Shown: positions 6,924 through 13,721 of the stretch, piece by piece
Layout of the letters: each line of letters starts with the position of its first letter
Position numbering within the stretch: position 1 is the first letter of the stretch
Assembly (NCBI GenBank): GCA_902766115.1
Contig: CACXCL010000113.1
Location: forward strand, 1-19,315
Direction of reading: 5' to 3'
DNA: 19,315 bases
From: an uncultured Ruminococcus sp.
Lineage (GTDB): Bacteria > Bacillota > Clostridia > Oscillospirales > CAG-272
Position numbers and translations under genes: made by a program
The notes under the pieces: model-generated
Databases searched by the model: none
The model's input: only the letters and a program-made list of their open reading frames with translations
Told to the model about the DNA's origin: nothing

Positions 6924-6952
6924 ATTATACAACACTTTTCGGAAAAAGTGAA
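6924..6952 (-). promoter_or_regulatory. Promoter of the ATPase-oxidoreductase operon
   Basis: Read on the minus strand, TTCACT (6952-6947) is followed after 17 bases by a perfect TATAAT (6929-6924). The start of transcription would be near 6917, about 30 bases before the ATPase ATG. The -35 matches four of six consensus bases. Confidence 0.65.
6933..6950. promoter_or_regulatory. Palindrome within the operon promoter, possible operator
   Basis: CACTTTT (6933-6939) and AAAAGTG (6944-6950) form a perfect inverted repeat around CGGA. It occupies most of the spacer between -35 and -10 and overlaps the -35 box, a classic place for a repressor. It does not match the Rex consensus as I know it. No regulator gene is in the window. 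Confidence 0.4.
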
Positions 6953-6956
6953 GAGA

Positions 6957-7112
6957 ATGAAACGGGATAAAAAGAGAAATATGGAGTGTTTTCAGCCGTT
7001 TTATTGTAAAATCTGCACCACGGGCCATGTTATGGCGCCCGCCGGGGAACGGATGGCGGCGTTTTGTTCCGAACAGTCAGGGAGAGGACACTTTTTGCGT
7101 CAAAATGATTGA
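6957..7112 (+). CDS. Doubtful 51-residue ORF with a CxxC pair in the divergent region
   Basis: An ATG at 6957 opens a 51-codon frame ending in TGA at 7110-7112. The product is basic at the start (MKRDKKRN) and has cysteines at 11, 17, 20 and 37 and a histidine at 24, including YCKICTTGH, which faintly recalls a zinc-ribbon knuckle. The upstream GAAGAG is a poor ribosome site, and the only possible promoter, TTGTTT with TATACA 17 bases on, is weak and overlaps the opposing promoter. The stop overlaps the -35 of the cdaA promoter. It may be chance. I list it so that it can be tested; no function is proposed. Confidence 0.18.
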   Translation: MKRDKKRNMECFQPFYCKICTTGHVMAPAGERMAAFCSEQSGRGHFLRQND

Positions 7113-7137
7113 AAAAATCCATAACATATGTTAAAAT
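7109..7137 (+). promoter_or_regulatory. cdaA: Promoter of the cdaA gene cluster
   Basis: TTGAAA (7109-7114) and TAAAAT (7132-7137) are separated by 17 bases, each matching five of six sigma-A consensus positions. Transcription would begin near 7144, giving a leader of about 90 bases. It is the only convincing promoter I see before the nine-gene plus-strand cluster. The rest of 6887-7235 holds the opposing promoter, the palindrome and the doubtful small ORF. Confidence 0.7.
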
Positions 7138-7174
7138 AAAATGAAAAGGTATTTGTATTTTCGACCACGGAAAG

Positions 7175-7206
7175 GGAGCGCGTCTCCGCACGGCGGAAAC
7201 GCCTCC
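7175..7206 (+). promoter_or_regulatory. Stem-loop in the cdaA leader
   Basis: GGAG-C-GCGT (7175-7183) can pair with ACGCCTCC (7199-7206), giving eight base pairs and one bulged C. A competing fold is GGCG-GAAA-CGCC (7192-7203), a short stem with a GNRA-type tetraloop. The element ends 29 bases before the ATG and has no U tract. It does not look like a ydaO-type c-di-AMP riboswitch, which is much longer. Confidence 0.35.
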
Positions 7207-7235
7207 GAAAACCTGATGAGAGGACCGGTGATATT

Positions 7236-8093
7236 ATGCGGGAATTCTTTACGGACTGCCTGAGGACCGTGCGGAATATTTCGATCCCCGACGTGATCGA
7301 CATTCTGTGCGTGACGGTCCTTCTGTACTTCATCATCATTTTCCTGAAGGACAGAAGAGCGGGCAGACTCGTTATCGGGATCGTCTTTCTGATTATCCTG
7401 AAGGCGATAAGCGATTTCTTCGGAATGTACGTCATGCAGTTCATCCTTCAGAACGTGTTCCGGGTCGGACTTATAATCATCGCCATAATCTTTCAGCCCG
7501 AGCTTCGTTCCGCCCTTGAAAAAGTAGGCGGACAGCCGCTGAAGGGCATCAGGAGCATCGGCAAGAGGACGGACGACAACGACGTCGTTATCACCAGCGT
7601 CACCGACGCGGCGGCTGATCTCAGCGAGACCAGGACCGGCGCGCTCATCGTGATCGAGCGGGGAACAAAGCTCGGCGACATGGTCCTGACGGGGACCGTC
7701 ATCGACGCGGAACCCAGCTCCTCGCTCATCAGGAATATCTTTTACGACAAGGCGCCTCTCCACGACGGAGCGCTGATAATCCGCAAAGGCCGGCTTTACG
7801 CCGCAGGATGTCTTCTTCCGTTGTCCACGAACGCGGATATCATCCAGGACCTGGGCACGCGCCACAGGGCTGCTATCGGCATGAGCGAGAACAGCGACGC
7901 CGTGGTGGTCGTGGTCTCCGAGGAGACCGGGATCATTTCCATGGCCGTCGACGGAGTTCTCCACAGAGGCTACGGCAAATCATCCCTTCGCGCGGTGCTT
8001 GAGAAGTGTCTGAAGAACGGAACGAACGCCTCCCGCGAACAGAAAAACGGCAAAAAGAACGTGAAAGACGGGAAAGGTGGGGTGAAGGAATGA
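7236..8093 (+). CDS. cdaA: Membrane diadenylate cyclase CdaA
   Basis: CdaA makes cyclic di-AMP from two ATP. The 285-residue protein has three N-terminal membrane helices (about 19-38, 43-61 and 66-87), a short linker, and a DisA_N cyclase domain (about 112-258). The metal and catalytic motif is PLHDGALI (174-181, DGA at 177-179), and the ATP-binding motif is GTRHRAA (207-213). Both are intact, so activity is expected at the inner face of the membrane. The tail after 262 is rich in lysine and asparagine and looks disordered. GAGAGGA stands eleven bases before the ATG, a rather long spacing. The stop overlaps the cdaR start by four bases (ATGA), the usual arrangement for this pair. In many Firmicutes glmM follows; here it does not. 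Confidence 0.96.
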   Translation: MREFFTDCLRTVRNISIPDVIDILCVTVLLYFIIIFLKDRRAGRLVIGIVFLIILKAISDFFGMYVMQFILQNVFRVGLIIIAIIFQPELRSALEKVGGQPLKGIRSIGKRTDDNDVVITSVTDAAADLSETRTGALIVIERGTKLGDMVLTGTVIDAEPSSSLIRNIFYDKAPLHDGALIIRKGRLYAAGCLLPLSTNADIIQDLGTRHRAAIGMSENSDAVVVVVSEETGIISMAVDGVLHRGYGKSSLRAVLEKCLKNGTNASREQKNGKKNVKDGKGGVKE

Positions 8094-9397
8094 GCCGTCC
8101 GGACAGAAATATCCTCCGCGATGCGGATAAATCCGGCGTGAAGAAAAAAAGGACCAGGCTCGCCACGGCGGTAACGCTGATCCTTTGCGTGCTCGGCGCG
8201 ATGATCCTCTGGATCTACGTTATGTACACCGAGAGTCCCACGTACGAAGAGACCCTTGACGCGGTGGAGGTCGAGCTCGAAAACGCCGACGTCCTTGCGT
8301 CTCAGTACAACCTTTCGGTATACAGCGGCTCCGGAAATCACGTGAAGATACGCGTGTCGGGCAAGAAATCCCTGATAAACAGACTGACGGTAGACGATAT
8401 CCACGCCGCGGTCGACCTCAAAAACGTGACGGAATCCGGCAGACGAGCGCTTCCGGTGACCGTGGACCTTCCTTACGGGATCACTCTCGTCGAATCGGAG
8501 CCCTCTTCGATCACAGTCTACGTGGACGAGACCGAGACCAGGGCGATCCCGCTGTCGGCGAACGTTTCCATCGGTCTGCTGCCCGAACCGTATGAGCTCG
8601 GGAATATCGAATTCCGTGACGACAACGGAGTACAGCTCGACACCGTGACGCTGGTGGGACCGAAAAACGCGGTCAGCTCCGTTTCCAAAGCGCAGGTCAA
8701 CGTGGACGCGTCCGGAAAGACGGCGACGTTCACCTCGAGACTTCCCGTGAGCCTGATCGACGCTGACGGGAACAGGATCGCGTCTGACTACCTCAAATGC
8801 TCTCCCGCGGAGCTCGGAGTTGTCGTTCCGATATACATGACGAAAGAGATGGAGATCCCCGTTCAGTTCAGATACGGGTTCTTCGAGGACGGAAAAAACG
8901 TGAAAGTCTCCGTCGAGCCGTCCGTGATAACGGTAAAGGGGAACGAGAACGATCTTAACTCTTCCTCGGCGGTAAGGCCCGTCATCATCGACGAAAAGAA
9001 GATCCGGGGAAGATCGTATTCCGAGACTGTCACCCCCGAGCTTGGGACCGGTCTGACTCTGATATCTCAACCTGCCGACGTCTCAGTCACGGTGGAGATA
9101 ACGGACACGACCCTTGTTACAAAGGATTTTGAAGTCGACAGGATAGAAGTGGTCGGCGCGAAAAGCGGACTCAAGTATTCCGTGACAGATAAATCGGTCA
9201 CGGTGACGCTCCGGGGCGCGTCGAAAAAGCTCGCGGCGCTGGACACCAAGGACGTGAGTCTCGAGGTGGATCTCACGGGTTACGGCGAGAACAGCACCGG
9301 GACCGTGAGCTGCAGAGCCGGCGTGGTGATAAACGGCGACGGATCGGACGGAGTGTTCGAGATCGGTGAATATACCGTACAGGTCAGGCTCGGATGA
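8090..9397 (+). CDS. cdaR: CdaR, YbbR-domain regulator of CdaA
   Basis: The 435-residue protein has a basic N-terminus, one membrane helix (about 24-46) and an extracytoplasmic part made of four YbbR-type repeats. The repeat signature, valine-rich strand then G followed by a helix, is visible at VSGKKSLI (89-96), LVGPKNAV (188-195), VKGNENDL (282-289) and LRGASKKL (374-381). CdaR proteins bind and modulate CdaA. An earlier in-frame ATG at 8006 would lie inside the cyclase gene and add a charged stretch. The ATG at 8090, overlapping the cdaA stop, is preferred because it gives the standard N-terminus, and AAGGTGG lies upstream. The 3' end overlaps the next gene by four bases. Confidence 0.93.
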   Translation: MSRPDRNILRDADKSGVKKKRTRLATAVTLILCVLGAMILWIYVMYTESPTYEETLDAVEVELENADVLASQYNLSVYSGSGNHVKIRVSGKKSLINRLTVDDIHAAVDLKNVTESGRRALPVTVDLPYGITLVESEPSSITVYVDETETRAIPLSANVSIGLLPEPYELGNIEFRDDNGVQLDTVTLVGPKNAVSSVSKAQVNVDASGKTATFTSRLPVSLIDADGNRIASDYLKCSPAELGVVVPIYMTKEMEIPVQFRYGFFEDGKNVKVSVEPSVITVKGNENDLNSSSAVRPVIIDEKKIRGRSYSETVTPELGTGLTLISQPADVSVTVEITDTTLVTKDFEVDRIEVVGAKSGLKYSVTDKSVTVTLRGASKKLAALDTKDVSLEVDLTGYGENSTGTVSCRAGVVINGDGSDGVFEIGEYTVQVRLG

Positions 9398-11007
9398 TGG
9401 CGGAGAACGGCGTTCTGAGGATCATCACCGCAGGCATATCCGTCCCGATAACGCCGCAGGGCGCCGGCGGGTCGCCGGACGTCGCTGCGGAGGAGATCGC
9501 CGGGGCTGAACTGAAGCGAGTCTTCGGGCGTTCTCCGTCGCGGATGATGATACATAAAAAATCCGTCGATGCGAGACGCCGCGGGAAAGTGAGGCTCGTC
9601 TATTCCTTCTGCGCCGAATTTGACGGCGCGACGGAACGGGAACGAATCGCGGCTGCAGAAGCGGGATTCAGGACATACTGCCCCTCCGCGTTCGAGGCGG
9701 AGCCCGGGAAGGAGAGACTGTCAGGACGGATCAGTATCGTCGGGTTCGGCCCGGCGGGTATGTTCGCCGCCCTCGCGCTGTCGGAGGCGGGATACCGCCC
9801 CACGGTCTACGAGAGGGGATCTTCTCTAGAAGAGAGAGTCCGGAAAGTATCTCTTTTCCTCTCCGGAGGCGGATTTGATAAAAATACCAACGTACAGTTC
9901 GGCGCCGGAGGCGCCGGTACGTTTTCAGACGGGAAACTGACCACCAGGATAAACGATCCGCTGGCTTCCTTCGTTTTGTCCGCACTTCGCCGTTTCGGCG
10001 CGCCGGACGACGTGGAATGGAAGGCAAAGCCCCACGTGGGGACCGACGTCCTGAGGAAAGTCGTGTCGAATATCGACGCGCATATCAGGGAGTCCGGCGG
10101 CAGTGTGATCTACGACACGAAAGTGACCTTTTCCGGCGGCGCGTTCCGCGCCGGCGGGGAGAGGCTCGACGGTCCGGTGATCCTGGCGGTGGGGCACAGC
10201 GCAAGAGACACTTATTCGGAACTGCTGGCAGGAGGCTTTTCCGTTGAACCGAAGCCGTTCTCCGTGGGAGTGCGGATCGAACACGAACAGTCCTGGCTCG
10301 ACGACGCCATGTTCGGAGAGCTTGCCGGAGATCCGTCCCTCGGCAGGGCGGAGTACGCCTTCTCTCTCCGCGAGGGAGAGAGAGGAGTTTACACGTTCTG
10401 CATGTGCCCCGGCGGCGTGGTCGTGCCGTCGTCGAGCGATTATGACGAAGTGGTGACCAACGGAATGAGCAACAGGGACCGCGCGGGCAGGAACGCCAAC
10501 GCCGCGGTGTCGGTGTCGGTGCTTCCCGCGGATTTCGGATCCACTCCGGCGGGCGCGATAGAGTACCAAAAACGGCTTGAGAGAGCGGCTTTCCGGGCGG
10601 GAGGCGGAGATTTCCGCGCGCCGGTTCAGCTCGTGGGCGACTTTCTGAACGGACGGCCGTCTCAAAGAACGGGGAAGATTTCGCCGACTTACATGGACGG
10701 CAACGTTACCCCGGGAGACGTCAGATCCCTTCTCCCGGAGAAGGTAGGCGACATGATAGAAAAAGGGATCCGGGCTTTTGACAGAAAGCTGCATGGCTTT
10801 AGCGCGCCTGAGGCGCCGCTGACGGGGCTTGAGACGAGGACGTCCGCTCCCGTCCGGATCCTCAGGGGAGAGAATTATGAGGCGATCGGCGTGAAGGGCG
10901 TATATCCCTGCGGAGAGGGCGCCGGATACGCCGGCGGTATCGTCAGCGCGGCGGTGGACGGACTGCGCGTCGCCAGGGCGATCATAAACAGATATTCTCC
11001 GGCTTGA
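9394..11007 (+). CDS. COG2509-type FAD-dependent oxidoreductase
   Basis: The 537-residue protein has a roughly 110-residue N-terminal domain with the pattern SPSRMMIHKKSVDARRR (47-63), followed by a dinucleotide-binding motif VGFGPAGMFAAL (116-127) and an acidic-end YER (139-141) for FAD. Further family segments are GGAGTFSDGKL, LAVGHSARD and near the C-terminus GEGAGYAGGI (507-516). This architecture and length fit the uncharacterised FAD-dependent dehydrogenases of COG2509, whose substrate is unknown to me. It is presumably cytosolic. Start at 9394 overlaps the cdaR stop (ATGA); a second ATG follows at once at 9397. The RseC-type redox protein follows after 33 bases, which suggests a shared electron-transfer role, though this is inference. 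Confidence 0.88.
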   Translation: MMAENGVLRIITAGISVPITPQGAGGSPDVAAEEIAGAELKRVFGRSPSRMMIHKKSVDARRRGKVRLVYSFCAEFDGATERERIAAAEAGFRTYCPSAFEAEPGKERLSGRISIVGFGPAGMFAALALSEAGYRPTVYERGSSLEERVRKVSLFLSGGGFDKNTNVQFGAGGAGTFSDGKLTTRINDPLASFVLSALRRFGAPDDVEWKAKPHVGTDVLRKVVSNIDAHIRESGGSVIYDTKVTFSGGAFRAGGERLDGPVILAVGHSARDTYSELLAGGFSVEPKPFSVGVRIEHEQSWLDDAMFGELAGDPSLGRAEYAFSLREGERGVYTFCMCPGGVVVPSSSDYDEVVTNGMSNRDRAGRNANAAVSVSVLPADFGSTPAGAIEYQKRLERAAFRAGGGDFRAPVQLVGDFLNGRPSQRTGKISPTYMDGNVTPGDVRSLLPEKVGDMIEKGIRAFDRKLHGFSAPEAPLTGLETRTSAPVRILRGENYEAIGVKGVYPCGEGAGYAGGIVSAAVDGLRVARAIINRYSPA

Positions 11008-11040
11008 CCGCCGGGGTGACTTATTCGGAGAGTGAGAAGA

Positions 11041-11532
11041 ATGGAACAGCTTGCGCGGATAATCGAGACCGACGGCGTGACGGCAATTATCGAGGCGGAA
11101 AGGTCCTCCATGTGCGAGGGATGCTCCGGCAAGGAATGCGGAGCGTCCTGTGCCATGAGCGGCCTTTTCGGCTCGGGCAAGTCCATGAGGACGAAAGCCG
11201 TCAACAGTGTCGGCGCCCTCCCCGGCGACCTCGTCGAGGTGGAGTCGTCCTCCACGACGGTACTGGGACACGCGTTCCTCATTTTCATCATGCCGATCCT
11301 GATCGGCGGCGTCTGCTTCTTTTCCGGCAGACGGATCTTCTCATCCGAACTTTGGGGGGCAGTCGCTGCCGCGGGGGGACTCGTCCTCTCCGGCGCGGTA
11401 CTGTTCGTCCTCGAGAGGATCGCGTCAAGGCGTACTCCCTCCGTCGCTGTCAAAAAGATAGTGCGGCGGGACGCCGGAGACGTTCTCCGGGACAAATCTG
11501 ACGAAGGGGTTGACAGCGGTAATGAATCGTGA
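11041..11532 (+). CDS. RseC/MucC-family membrane protein (SoxR-reducing system type)
   Basis: The 163-residue protein has a soluble N-terminal domain with four cysteines at 25, 28, 33 and 37 (MCEGCSGKECGASC), then two membrane helices (about 74-94 and 104-124) and a charged cytoplasmic tail. This is the layout of RseC/MucC proteins, which in proteobacteria go with Rnf/Rsx electron-transfer complexes; the cysteines probably bind a metal or cluster. GGAGAG is eight bases before the ATG at 11041, so this start is preferred to a GTG nine bases earlier. The 3' end overlaps recJ by eleven bases. The Rnf genes are not in the window. The actual role in Clostridia is not established to my knowledge. 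Confidence 0.85.
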   Translation: MEQLARIIETDGVTAIIEAERSSMCEGCSGKECGASCAMSGLFGSGKSMRTKAVNSVGALPGDLVEVESSSTTVLGHAFLIFIMPILIGGVCFFSGRRIFSSELWGAVAAAGGLVLSGAVLFVLERIASRRTPSVAVKKIVRRDAGDVLRDKSDEGVDSGNES

Positions 11533-13699
11533 GAAAAGAATAAAATGGCAGATAAGATCGACCGCCGATGAATTAAAGAACAGCCAAAAGGCAAATGAGA
11601 TCGCACAGGCGCTGTCTCTTTCACTTCCCACCGCAGGACTGCTCATTGACAGAGGATGCGACACGCCGGAGGCAGCGGAGAGATTTCTCGGAAAGAGGGA
11701 AGAGCAGCTTTACGATCCGTTCCTGATGAAGGACATGGATCTCGCCGTCGAACGCATCTGCCGCGCTCTCGACAGAGGAGAGCGGATCATAATCTACGGC
11801 GACTACGACGTTGACGGAGTCACCTCCGTGTCCGCTCTGAAGCTTTATCTTGACTCAAAGGGCGGCGACGCGGGATACTACATCCCCAAAAGAGACACCG
11901 ACGGTTACGGCGTATCCATGGGGGCGATCGAAAGGCTCGCCTCGGAGGGATGCGACCTTATCATTACCGTAGACACGGGCATAACCGCCGTGGACGAGAT
12001 AAAAAAGGCCGGGGAGCTGGGCATGGACGTGGTCGTCACCGACCACCACGAGTGTCAGGATACGCTTCCCGGAGCTGTCGCGGTCGTAAATCCGAAACGG
12101 AGCGACTGCGGATATCCCTTCAGCGAGCTCGCCGGCGTAGGGGTCGTTTTCAAACTCCTGTGCGCGCTGGAATCCTCTCTCTGCCCGGACGATTCGATGG
12201 CGGAGTGCGTCAGACGGATCGCCCGGGAGTACTGCGATCTGGTCGCCATCGGGACCATCGCCGACGTTATGCCCGTAGTCGACGAAAACAGGCTGATCAT
12301 AAGCTACGGACTGTCTCTCATCGAACGGGGGACCCGCCCCGCCATTGAAGAGCTGATCGAAGTTTCAACTTCCGAGAACAAGAGGAACGGAAAAAAGAAG
12401 ATAACCGCGGGATTCATAGGCTTTACCATAGCGCCGAGGATCAACGCCGCCGGGCGCATCAGAGACGCGTCCATTGCGGCTGAGCTTTTTCTGACGGACG
12501 ACCGCGACGAGGCGAGGAGGCTCGCGGAGACCCTCTGCGCCATCAATAAAGAACGCCAGGAGATAGAAAACGAGATAATCGAGGTGGCATACGCGAAGAT
12601 CGCCTCCGAACACGATTTTGAACATGACCCGGTGATAGTTCTCGACGACGAGACGTGGCATCACGGTATCATCGGGATCGTGGCGTCCCGTATCACGGAG
12701 AAATACGGTCTTTCGTCCATCCTCATCTCATTCGAGGGCGGCGGAGACCGGGGCAAGGGCTCAGGGCGGAGCGTCAAGGGCGTGAATCTCGTGGAGGCGC
12801 TCGCCTCATGCTCGGATCTGCTTGAAAAATACGGCGGTCACGAGCTTGCCGCGGGCCTCACCGTGAAGCGGGAGAATCTCGATGCCTTCAAAAAGCGCAT
12901 CAACGACTTCGTCAGAGAAAAGCTGAAGGACGCCGAGGGCGGCGGGGAGCCTGTCATCGAGGCGGACCTTGAACTGACCCCGGACGACGTTACAATGGAG
13001 CTCGCCGAGGAGCTTTATCTTCTCGAGCCTTTCGGCACGTCGAACCCCACCCCCGTTTTCGCAATGTACGGTCTGTTCATCGCTGACGAAAGCACAGTAG
13101 GCGGCGGGAAACACACCAGACTCCAGCTGAAGCGGGAAAACATGGCGGTCACTGCCATGTGCTTCCGCAAATCCATCGCGGATATCGACCTTTACCCCGG
13201 AGACGTGGTTGACGTGCTGTTCGGGCTCGATGTGAACGAGTTCCAGGGCGTCCGGACTCTCCAGATGATCGTCAGGGACGTGCGTCTCACCTCCGTCCGT
13301 TACGATGCGGAGGAGCGCGAGCGCGCGATTTACGACGCCGTGACCGCCGGAGAGGGTATTTCCCCCGAGCTGACGGACGAAGAGAGGAGAAACGCGCTTC
13401 CCGAGAGGGAGGATTTCGCCGCCGTTTACAACGTTCTGAAAAAAGAACTTCGCGTGGATCACCGCGTTTTCAGCATCCGCGCTCTCCGTCACCTTCTCAT
13501 GACCAGGGGGTATAACATCCCCTACGTCAAGCTGAAGGCGATCATAATGATATTCAGGGAGCTGAACGTCGTCGGCGTGGAAGAGACCGACCGTGACGGC
13601 GAGGTCTTTGAATTCAGATACGTTTTCGTCAAGAACAAGACATCCCTCGATAAATCGGGGATACTCAAAAAGATAAGAAACGAACTGCGGCTCGGCTGA
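11522..13699 (+). CDS. recJ: Single-stranded-DNA-specific exonuclease RecJ
   Basis: RecJ degrades single-stranded DNA 5' to 3' in repair and recombination. The 725-residue protein shows the DHH phosphoesterase motifs in order: IYGDYDVDGVTS (91-102), DTG (151-153) and TDHHE (173-177). Then comes DHHA1 with GRSVKG and GGHELAAG (438-445), an OB-fold region, and a C-terminal extension of about 150 residues as in Firmicutes RecJ. The full length excludes the short DHH-DHHA1 nanoRNases and c-di-AMP phosphodiesterases. The ATG at 11522 overlaps the preceding gene, with GAAGGGG about 12 bases upstream; an in-frame TTG at 11510 is too close to that site to be likely. In Bacillus, recJ, apt, relA and dtd are neighbours; here apt is missing. 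Confidence 0.95.
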   Translation: MNREKRIKWQIRSTADELKNSQKANEIAQALSLSLPTAGLLIDRGCDTPEAAERFLGKREEQLYDPFLMKDMDLAVERICRALDRGERIIIYGDYDVDGVTSVSALKLYLDSKGGDAGYYIPKRDTDGYGVSMGAIERLASEGCDLIITVDTGITAVDEIKKAGELGMDVVVTDHHECQDTLPGAVAVVNPKRSDCGYPFSELAGVGVVFKLLCALESSLCPDDSMAECVRRIAREYCDLVAIGTIADVMPVVDENRLIISYGLSLIERGTRPAIEELIEVSTSENKRNGKKKITAGFIGFTIAPRINAAGRIRDASIAAELFLTDDRDEARRLAETLCAINKERQEIENEIIEVAYAKIASEHDFEHDPVIVLDDETWHHGIIGIVASRITEKYGLSSILISFEGGGDRGKGSGRSVKGVNLVEALASCSDLLEKYGGHELAAGLTVKRENLDAFKKRINDFVREKLKDAEGGGEPVIEADLELTPDDVTMELAEELYLLEPFGTSNPTPVFAMYGLFIADESTVGGGKHTRLQLKRENMAVTAMCFRKSIADIDLYPGDVVDVLFGLDVNEFQGVRTLQMIVRDVRLTSVRYDAEERERAIYDAVTAGEGISPELTDEERRNALPEREDFAAVYNVLKKELRVDHRVFSIRALRHLLMTRGYNIPYVKLKAIIMIFRELNVVGVEETDRDGEVFEFRYVFVKNKTSLDKSGILKKIRNELRLG

Positions 13700-13721
13700 C
13701 CACAGCAAGGCAGGTGTCAAT

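Noticed and set aside
7144..7235. Cyclic di-AMP (ydaO) riboswitch in the cdaA leader
   Set aside because: The leader is too short and I cannot find the two-fold pseudo-symmetric core expected of that class.
8006..8089. Earlier ATG for cdaR within the 3' end of cdaA
   Set aside because: It would add a charged 28-residue stretch and overlap cdaA by 88 bases. The ATGA junction at 8090 is the normal arrangement.
9925..11271. 448-codon open frame on the minus strand opposite the FAD oxidoreductase
   Set aside because: Low-complexity Arg/His/Ser-rich translation lying antisense to a conserved protein, with no family resemblance.
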